64,000 nucleotides of DNA from Parietaria judaica (taxonomy: Eukaryota; Streptophyta; Magnoliopsida; Rosales; Urticaceae): the NCBI GenBank assembly GCA_954871525.1, contig OX940865.1:620001-684000 (forward strand). The letters run 5' to 3'. The notes beneath the pieces are model-generated. The model saw only the letters and a list, made by a program, of their open reading frames with translations, searched no databases and had not been told where the DNA came from. The translations under genes were made by a program, and so were the position numbers. Below, in pieces: positions 56,505-64,000 of the stretch (its first letter is position 1; the number at the start of each line of letters is the position of its first letter).

Positions 56505-59392
56505 TGTAACGACCCACTTTATCGCTCACTACCTACTAATCTTAAGCTTATTCAATTTTATGTTTATAAGAAAATAAAGTTCTAAAATTATCATATGATT
56601 TTTTTTATATATATCAAAATAACAGATTAGATATATAATATCTTTACACCAAAAACTCACGGTGATCATTCCACTTAAAACATATTGGACAACATAAAAT
56701 CGTATCACAAAAAGTCATAGTACGATATACTGAGATATGTAGGGAAAATCCTTTGCTGAGGTTTGAAAATAAGTTTTTAAATTAAAATACGAAAAAAGTG
56801 ATAAACTGCGGAACAAGTCTTAGCGATTGGTTCCACCACCTATGCACCGCATATGCCGCCATGTCGGTTCTGCTCCATCCGCTCCTAAATCCCTACTGGT
56901 TTATTTCCTGGATCTACATCACAACTATAATGAGCTAACGCCAGTACATACAAGCTTATATAACTCGCAATAAACATACGTAGAAATCATATATCATTTA
57001 TGTTGTGACATTTCGCACAACATCATATTAAGTTGTACATAAACATAAAATATTACCATAAAGCATATGGTATCATCTTAAAACATGTCATATCATATTC
57101 AAATATATCATGTCATCTTGAAAGTATCATGATATTTTCAAATACATATTTTTAACATAATTTGGGCCCTGCGTACATTCCTTTGCGCGCAATCAACAGG
57201 GGATCGGGGGAGTTACCCAAACCGAATCGTTCCTGTGGCATCATAACATAACATAATGAGACCTTAGTCGTCTCTGGTACGACGCCTTAAAAACTTTTCT
57301 TGTAAAATAATATATTTACGTATATATATATTTTTATCGTAAGAATATACTTATCATTTGCATATCATCATGCTTTAACAAGCATCATACTTAGCATATT
57401 AGCATACACATCACATAAAGTAATGGCCATACAAAGCATATCAATAACATATAAGCACATACAAGCATATTTAACTATATACGTACACAATATTATTGTC
57501 GTGATTTAGGTGAGTACTTGTACGTACCTTAATCTTATAAGTAGTCCTACTCAACATAAGTCATTGCCTACGAACTCCGACATTCCGGATATTTGTCTTC
57601 GAGTATCAGTTTTTAAAACTTCATAATAATTTTGCTTCACATTATACCTCGTCCTATCATAAACTAAATACTAACTCTATCTTAAAAAGTAATTCCGACC
57701 CATTTCTTTTATTCTTTTGACAATATCTATAGATGCATGTTTCTAATAAAAGTACTTGTCTAATATGCATATTTATAATAACATATTATTATACATATAC
57801 ACTTTTAAAATATGATAAGCGTGTTTTCAATTAACTTTGCTGATATTGATATATATAAATATATCACAAAGTCATATAAATACTCTTAAGTATATATATA
57901 CATATACTATCAAAATAGCCTCTACTCACTTTTAAATACAGTAGTACGAATATATACGAAAATAATACTATATTTATATCCTTCTCTCACATGCACATAC
58001 GTACATATAATATTTATTCATTCATACTAATTTTATTGAGCTTTTATAAATATGTATATATACATATAATAAAATATGGGATAATTTATTATATACGTGT
58101 GTATATAAATATACATATATTACCTTCTGTGACATAGAAACTATATAAAAAAATATTTTTATATATTTAAACATTCTAATAAGAAAACTTATATGTACAT
58201 AGACATAACACCTAGGAGGCATGGATCTATATTTTTCTTATGACATAAATACCCTTTAGTCTGTTAGTCTTTGAATAAAAAGGCTCGACTAAGCAAGTTC
58301 TGATGAAACTTTACACATGTATCATAATGGCAAGATGCATTCACAAATATTTATACATCCATATATATCCATTCCTATGACTTCCTATATATATAGATAT
58401 ATATTCTAAGATTCTTAAACACCATGAACGATCTGCATAGTATAACCTAATAACACATACAAAACATGAAGGGAAACCTAGCTCACCAGCTTAATCGTTC
58501 GACTCCAAGAAACCGGATATCCGGTTGTCAGATCTCGTCGAAGTGGTTCGATTCTCGTCGGCACATTTTTCGGATCTCGCCGAAGTGCTTCGGTTTTCGT
58601 CGGCACAAATTCGGACCTCTTCGACGCGCTTCCGATCTCGTCGACCGGCATGACTTTAGATCTCATCGGCGGCCTTTTCGAAGTGCATATCCCAACCTCA
58701 TCTCGTCTCGTCTCGTCTCCTAGACACAGTTTCGGATGTCGACGGTGCGTTCGGTTCCTGTGGTACAGTTCCGAATATCGTCGGTATGCTCGGATCTTCG
58801 CTGGTAGAAGATCGGTGGCGGAGGTACTCCTCAGATGGAAGGAAAGGATGTGACGTGGATGAATAGGACACCGTAAAACTTTGGAGAGGAATGAAGTTGA
58901 AGCGAGAGAGATAGAAAGTTAACATGAGATGGAGTTTGAAGGTTCAAGAGCTTAGGAATGTGAGCAGCTGCGTGTTAGGGTTTTTAGCTTGAGGGTGTAT
59001 AGAGGAGATAAGATAATGAAATGATAGCAAGCTTAACGTCGAGGGAAAATGCTTCTCTGTCAGTCTTAGGGATGTGCGAGCAAAGGAAAATACATTGATC
59101 AGAGTATTTTATGCGTGATGTTACATCGAGCTGTGTAAGCGGGTTAAACGTACCTAGACTATAGCTATTGACTCTTGAGTATTAGGCTCACTCTCTGCTT
59201 AGTGAAACAGGTGTTAATGCAGTGCTCCAAGAATAGGGTTTTTACTCATATAATTAACTCTAGTGTCTAGTCTCAATAAAGCGGTTAAACGTGGAGTGCT
59301 TGACACATCCAAAATTCTTGTCATAATTTTTTAATAGAGATGTGGGCTTGTCCAAATTTCGATCTTTTCTTGCAGCAGGGGATCACGTAAAT
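56505..59392 (-). mobile_element. Gypsy 5' LTR, reversed
   Basis: It runs from TGTAACGACCCACTTTATCG, the reversed LTR end next to the PBS, to at least the end of the segment shared with 46,451-46,727. It contains long AT microsatellite-like stretches (57.3-58.4 kb) and a GC-richer part at 58,470-58,860 with repeats of 'cttcggttttcgtcggcac', 'gatctcgccgaagtg'. A similar part is at 61,508-61,670. The frames across these repeats on both strands are low-complexity Arg/Ser readings without a domain. Where the LTR ends on the right is not clear because other insertions follow. Confidence 0.55.
59111..59392 (-). repeat. Gypsy LTR segment, right copy
   Basis: Partner of 46,451-46,727. Similarity stops at CACGTAAAT on both sides: the left copy is cut there by the copia LTR, and the right copy continues with 'acataaagaatttctaac'. 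Small differences include an extra TTTTA and a few transitions. Confidence 0.8.
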
Positions 59393-59771
59393 ACATAAAG
59401 AATTTCTAACAATCCTAAAACACAATTGATCTATTCATGCTTCCATAAGCATTGGAATTCAAAATTCTTTTTGTTTCATACTCATATACATATCCTCATC
59501 ATTTATTTTATACATACACTTATATGATCATATCGTATACACTCGTATGATCATGATGTTTATTTTATACATACATAAGTAACTCAATACTTGAAGATGT
59601 CTACTATCATCATACAACAATTCTTAATATTGATTCTAAACATACACATAGAACTTGAATCTTTGACCATTTATATATGGTATATATATGCGCACACATG
59701 AATGCTAAACCATTAATGACTAATATATATGTGGTATACACACACATATACAGTATGATATTGTGAAGTTA
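59393..59771. other. AT-rich sequence, nothing recognised
   Basis: Repeated 'catatacatatcctcatc' and 'atacacacacatata' text without a gene. It may include the left side of the gypsy fragment whose integrase follows, but nothing coding can be read. Confidence 0.3.
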
Positions 59772-60360
59772 CATGGGGTTCCAAAGACCATCACATCTGA
59801 CTGGGAAGCTAAGTTCCTTAGTCATTTTTGGAGAACTTTTTGGCAGAAGATGGGCACGTGGCTGCAATATAGTACTTCACACCATCCGAAAACCGACAGA
59901 AAAACTGAGGTGGTCAACTGATCGTTGCGAGCATTGTCAAGAAGAACGTAAACGAGTGGGATTTTTCTATTGCACATGCTTAATTTGCTTACAACCGGTC
60001 CACTCATTCACCCACAAAGTCCAGCCCATTCAAAGTTGTTTATGGCAAGAATCTGAGTTCTCCTTTAAATTTGATCCCAATTAAGACGAAGACGAGCTTT
60101 GCTGGAGCAGCATATGAGCGAGCCAAGTTTATGAGGAACAATTTCCCAATAAGTAGTTCCCTAAGAGTCAACTGAGAGCCGACGGGCCCTTCACCGAAAT
60201 TGAACGAGTTAATGACTATGCGTACAATGTTGAGTTTCTTGATCACTATGGTGTTTCACCAACCTTGAACGTTGCTGATCTATCACCATTCCTTGATGAT
60301 GAACCTCTAGACTCGAGGTCAAGTCTTCTCCAACCAGGGGAGAATGATGCGGATCCATAA
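59772..60360 (+). pseudogene. Gypsy integrase, C-terminal part, broken
   Basis: Opens HGVPKTITSDWEAKFLSHFW, then GTWLQYSTSHHPKTDRKTEV with a stop after VVN: the second Asp and the Glu of the integrase catalytic triad (SD..KF and TEVVN). A shifted frame gives SPAHSKLFMA for the usual 'SPFEVVYG' segment. The end, near 60,200-60,360, reads DYAYNVEFLDHYGVSPTLNV and ADLSPFLDDEPLDSRSSLLQ before TAA, the typical close of Pol in chromovirus-like elements such as Reina or CRM. The fragment lies on the plus strand, opposite to the gypsy bodies on either side, so it is a separate insertion. About six breaks are seen. Confidence 0.85.
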
Positions 60361-61507
60361 GTTATTAGCAGTAATACGCTTAGCGGGATTGGCGATGCTA
60401 GGGGGTATCAAGGAAGTACTAGCGGGAGTAGCAAGACTACGACGCATAGTGGCAACGAAGATAGCCGAAGTACTAGCGGTGCTAGCATGTATAGCAGGAA
60501 TAGTATTTACCTAGTTTCCAAATCTAAATTCATGGTGTAAGGGTTACCCTTGGTAATAGTGTCAGTCTCAATTATGTTAGTGAGTGTATTTATTTTCTGA
60601 TTAGTCTAGGAGTTATGTATGGTGTTTATTAGTGTCTTAAGTCTTGTATTAGCCTTAAAATGCATTTATGATCGTGGGGACTTACTGATCTCTTTATGAA
60701 GCTATTTTGGGTCATTGAGGAGAAGTTGGAAAACCATAGAATTTTGTTGGAGAGGATGTACGAATTTGTTACCCATTAGCTTTATATAAAGAGCAAGCAT
60801 GCAATGAGAAAAGGCATATTATGTTTAATAAAAAAATCCTCTGAAAGTTATCTTTGTGAAAAGCCTCTTATCTCTTTGTGGATTCCTTAAGTGGTGAGTT
60901 GAGAAACTTATCTTTCAACTGTATATAGGAGTGGTGTTTCTTGTACCAGAAACTTATCTTCCGGTGTATTCTGGGACTGGTGTTTCTTCTATCCTAGACT
61001 TATCTCGGTGGGTTCCGAGTGGAGCCTTCGTTACTGTTATTTCCCACCTTGTCTTGTCAATATACTAGACCCTGAGTTCTCATAAACCCCTTCATTAAAT
61101 TTCCTAATGCACCTTAGACTTATAACCAAAACTGTCTTAGAATCCTCTAATCATTATATAAATATATGTATCATGAAAGTTATATGTAAGTATACTTTCG
61201 GTATACCTATAATGTTATATATATATATATATAGCTATATAATAAACTATACCTAAACCCTATACATATTAAACCAAACTATAATCCCCATGTCGTGTAA
61301 GTGTATATATATATATATATATGAACATTTTCATGCTTAAAGAAATGAACGTATTAATATTTTGAAAACCTGAAGCTTTCTCGTTAGCCTTAACCCCTAT
61401 TTCTCTCTGCATGGTATATAAAAGTTGCACGTCTACACTACTTTTGCCGATAGAATCCTAATCACACGTACGAAAGCTTAAGACGAGATTATCTCACCAG
61501 ACAGCCA
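60361..61507 (+). other. Possible 3' LTR of the plus-strand gypsy fragment; AT-rich
   Basis: After the Pol stop there is a block with repeated 'tagcgg', 'gtactagcgg' words (60,365-60,500), then about 500 bases that look like a short LTR (TATATAAAG at 60,783, then 'aaacttatctttcaactgtatataggagtggtgtttcttgtacc' partly repeated at 60,950). Its borders are not resolved. 61,150-61,330 is AT-rich with (TA)n runs at 61,218 and 61,304. Confidence 0.35.
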
Positions 61508-62291
61508 TTGGGCTTTAATAAGACGACTCGACGGTGGTTTCAGTTCTCGTCGGCGTGTTTCGAAAGTCGCCGGCAAGCTTCTGTCGTCGGCGGCGGTGTT
61601 TCCAGGTGTCGTCGGCGAGCTTCGGTTCTCGTTGGTGAGTCAGCGAAAGTCGTCGACGTTCTACCGGGTCTTACTACCATAATACGAACTGACCTTGAGG
61701 ACTATATTTTTATGAGTAATAGCGTGGCGTTATTTTTGCATGGAGAATTCTTTTATCATCAATGGAGTTCTTCATGGCTTGGTTTAGAAGAAACTTTCCG
61801 TAGGAAAGGAAGAATATGAGGGGTCCTTTTGACCTTTTCTCTCCTCAAATAGCGTTCATGCATATATATGGCATCATGAGGCACATGGAAAAAACATGGA
61901 AAAATTGGGTTTGAGTAATAACCCCTCAACGAACAGTTTTCAGTCAGCATTTAATGAGGCACATGGAAAAAGCATCCTGAGATGCATGTTTGAAATTGAA
62001 ATCGTCCTCCTCATTACTAAAGTGACGTTTTGAGATATGGCACCCTTCTAGATGTCATTCATAATGTCAACCCTTTTCTATGGCGTAGCTTTGATATCCA
62101 AGGGTCTCATTGTGCTTCTTCCGGACACGATGTCAGAGTATCGTTTTCTTTTTGTGTACCACATGCATAGTCAAAATGCCTACAACTAGTCAAATAGATA
62201 AAGCTACAAGCCTGCAACTACGGTAAAGCTACGGTAACAAATGCTACTAGCCTACAACTAGTCAAATAGATAAGATCACATCTATGTAGAA
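61508..62291. other. Second copy of gypsy LTR GC-richer part, and short direct repeat
   Basis: 61,508-61,670 repeats 'ttctcgtcggcg', 'gtcgccggcaagcttc' and resembles 58,470-58,860, which suggests another copy of the gypsy LTR. 62,179-62,275 has a direct repeat of CCTACAACTAGTCAAATAGA (about 73-base offset). No gene is supported; the frame 61,508-61,819 reads across the repeats. Confidence 0.4.
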
Positions 62292-63405
62292 TGTTACGGG
62301 TATTTTTACCGGGTTGATTTTCATGAATTAATATTGGAAAAATTATGCTAATTATCTTTTCTTTTATTAAAGTAAATCAATTTGGTCACAAAATATTCAA
62401 AAGGGCCTTGGGACGCCTCGGAATCACGAAAGAGAGCCGGAAACATCCTAAGGGGGGCCCACTGACCCACAACTACGCAGGGGTTGACGCCAGCACGCGT
62501 GCTCAGCACGCTGACATCAGCTTCCCCTGTCCCCTCGACTCGCGAGCGCGTGAACTGACACTGTCGGCTGTTTTGGGCGCGTGAGGGCGCATTTTTCTCG
62601 GATTGATGATCCGATGGTGGCAATGGGTCCAGAATGATCCAAGGACCCAAAAAACACTATAAATTCTCCACGAGGCCCCTCCGAAATAATTATTCAATTG
62701 CATTTCAACCCCGGATTTCCTTATAAATAGAAGCTATATTTCAGTTGAATGGTAACTCACTTTCTCTCAACGGAACTCGACCAAAACTCTCTCAAGCACC
62801 CTCCAAACACCTCCCCCTAATATATTACACTAATGTTGAGCTTCGGAGGTAAATCCGGGGTCCCCCCCCCCCCCCGCCCCCCCGGTTTATCCTGACCTCG
62901 GGTGTTCTTGTGCTTAGGTTCGGATACGAGGAAATCAACATAGAGCGGAAGCTCTAGAGAAAATTATGGCACGATCTAAGACCCTCCATGCCAAGGTTCT
63001 AGATACGCGAGGTGCTCGTTCTATTCCTCTGTCTTGTATCTCCAGCAGATATACTGACTCAGCGAATAGACCGTAGGACCTGGATCTGTACCCGTGACGC
63101 CGTTCGAGGGTCTGGTCCACCAGGGTTCACTGGAAATTCAATACTGTGATCCCCCTACACAGCGGTTGGGTCCATTTTTAGGCGTCCCGAACCTGTAACC
63201 AGGGCCAGGCCAAGCCCTGGCCCCTTGGCAATAGGTAGTGATGTTTGTTGCGGATTTCTGACCCTATGACAGTGGAGGATCCGTTTGACTCGATAGTCTA
63301 GGAGTCAAAGCCCAAAATCCACGAAAGTAAACAAACGACATTGGGCCTGGTCCAACACTAGCTATTGGGCCGCTACAGTGTGTGATCCAATTTTCGGTAT
63401 CAACA
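62292..63405 (+). mobile_element. Candidate solo LTR, about 1.1 kb
   Basis: The segment starts TGTTACGGGTATTTTTACC and ends TTTTCGGTATCAACA (TGTT/AACA ends). It is clearly richer in G and C than its surroundings, has TATAAATAG at 62,722 followed by a CT-rich leader, and a C-rich run at 62,862-62,883. No 5-bp target duplication is seen (TAGAA left, TATAT right) and no PBS or coding region adjoins, so the borders are a proposal. The frames in it show no domain. Confidence 0.4.
62722..62730 (+). promoter_or_regulatory. TATA box of the candidate solo LTR
   Basis: TATAAATAG followed by a CT- and AAC-rich leader, as in the other LTRs of this window. Confidence 0.45.
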
Positions 63406-63660
63406 TATATATATATATTTATATATATGATTTCCTGGATGAAATATAAATATTTCTTGCCATTATAATATTTGGCATAAACTTAGAGTCGTATCAAATG
63501 ATGAACATAATAACATTGCACATATATATATATATATATCCATCCATAATTATGACGTCAATGTATTTTTTGTAAAACATCTATATACAAAGAAAAAGAT
63601 TCCTTTCGTTTTACGCATGTACCATCAAGAAGCTCTCGTCTATTGATCGTGGGTATTACA
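63406..63660 (-). mobile_element. Gypsy 3' LTR start, second element
   Basis: The reversed LTR start TGTAATACCCACGATC lies at 63,660, next to the polypurine-like tract. (TA)n runs occur at 63,406-63,428 and about 63,520-63,539. Confidence 0.55.
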
Positions 63661-64000
63661 AATCTTCCCTTCTTACAAAATTTTCGTCCTAAAAAATTTA
63701 GAACAAATAGGGGTACTTGGTTCGCATCTTATCTTCTCTCTCCAATGTTGTTTAAGAATGCGAGTGATTACTCAGAAGAACCATGATGAGAGCAATAGTC
63801 TTGTTTGCAATGCTTTCTCTTTGCGGTCAATAATTTCTATTGACTACTCTTGATATGATAATCCTCACTTAATTGGATAAGTTCGGGCTCAGGGATATGT
63901 GATGGGTAAGATTTGTATTTTCATAGCATCGAAACGTGAAAAACATCGTGAACAACAATCAATTCTTGTGATAAAGCGAGCCTATTGGAAACTTTCCATG
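63661..64000 (-). pseudogene. Gypsy internal 3' end, runs off the window
   Basis: After the reversed polypurine tract, 'gtaagatttgtattttcatagcatcgaaacgtgaaaaac' and 'gataaagcgagc' match 51,880-51,955 closely in order and spacing. It is the same part of a related element, continuing beyond the right edge. No frame is open. Confidence 0.6.

Noticed and set aside
58466..58853. Arg/Ser-rich frames on both strands
   Set aside because: Low-complexity reading of 'cgtcggcac' repeats within a gypsy LTR; a similar block at 61.5 kb has no corresponding frame.
1..64000. tRNA, rRNA or organelle-derived DNA
   Set aside because: No cloverleaf-like or conserved rRNA blocks were noticed on either strand; tRNA-related words are only retroelement primer-binding sites.

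Overview
The window is a piece of a nuclear plant genome, most likely a eudicot. It is AT-rich between the elements, has spliceosomal introns with GT..AG borders, and is built almost wholly from plant-type transposable elements: Ty1/copia and Ty3/gypsy LTR retrotransposons, a hAT and a CACTA transposon. I found no intact host gene. The only host-like coding trace is a broken F-box gene at about 3.56-4.34 kb on the minus strand. I saw no tRNA, rRNA or CRISPR array.

Layout. 0-3 kb: a minus-strand fragment of a long copia-type LTR followed by a G-rich repeat block. 3-7 kb: the F-box pseudogene and AT-rich sequence with no gene. 7-10.8 kb: a gypsy LTR end, primer-binding site and decayed gag, fused to a collapsed long-LTR element (LTR end, PBS, then LTR middle). 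10.8-15.3 kb: non-coding sequence with a promoter-like segment, a 40-bp tandem repeat and a 171-bp direct repeat. 15,329-18,817: a complete hAT element with matching terminal inverted repeats, an 8-bp target duplication (ACGATGAG) and an 828-codon transposase frame that looks shifted at its extreme C-terminus. 19.4-22.4 kb: the 3' end of a copia element with a full 2.7-kb LTR.

24,215-42,182 is the main object: an almost 18-kb CACTA (En/Spm) element with CACTA/TAGTG ends, a 3-bp ACA target duplication, and insertion inside another long LTR. It carries four gene units: (1) a three-exon accessory gene resembling plant transposon proteins of the Transposase_32 type, with one in-frame stop; (2) two tandemly duplicated minus-strand genes for small proteins with an acidic Ser/Asp N-terminus, an arginine-glycine AT-hook-like tract and a BED-like zinc finger, plus a third truncated copy; (3) a TNPD-type transposase (Transposase_21, DUF4218 and DUF4216 regions) broken by frameshifts and a stop; (4) a TNPA-type gene (Transposase_24) fused to a Ulp1-like cysteine protease domain with its His, Asp and Cys visible. 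Every non-coding part of the element is filled with the 8-bp palindrome GCCGCGGC and its variants, both near the ends and between the genes. The coding exons are nearly free of it. This is the best candidate for an undescribed arrangement: a transposon with its own proposed DNA-binding accessory proteins and a palindrome array that extends far beyond the usual subterminal zone.

43.5-64 kb is a nest of decayed LTR elements: the PBS and leader of the LTR that hosts the CACTA; a 5'-truncated long LTR; a minus-strand copia element with gag, protease, integrase, RT and RNase H all recognisable but broken; a heavily decayed minus-strand gypsy element (polypurine tract at 51.6 kb, PBS at 56.5 kb, LTR from 56,505); a plus-strand gypsy integrase end at 59.8-60.4 kb; a candidate solo LTR at 62.3-63.4 kb; and the 3' end of a second gypsy copy running off the right edge.

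The coordinates of element ends with target duplications (hAT, CACTA) are firm. LTR fragment borders inside the nests are approximate because they rest on reading similarity by eye.
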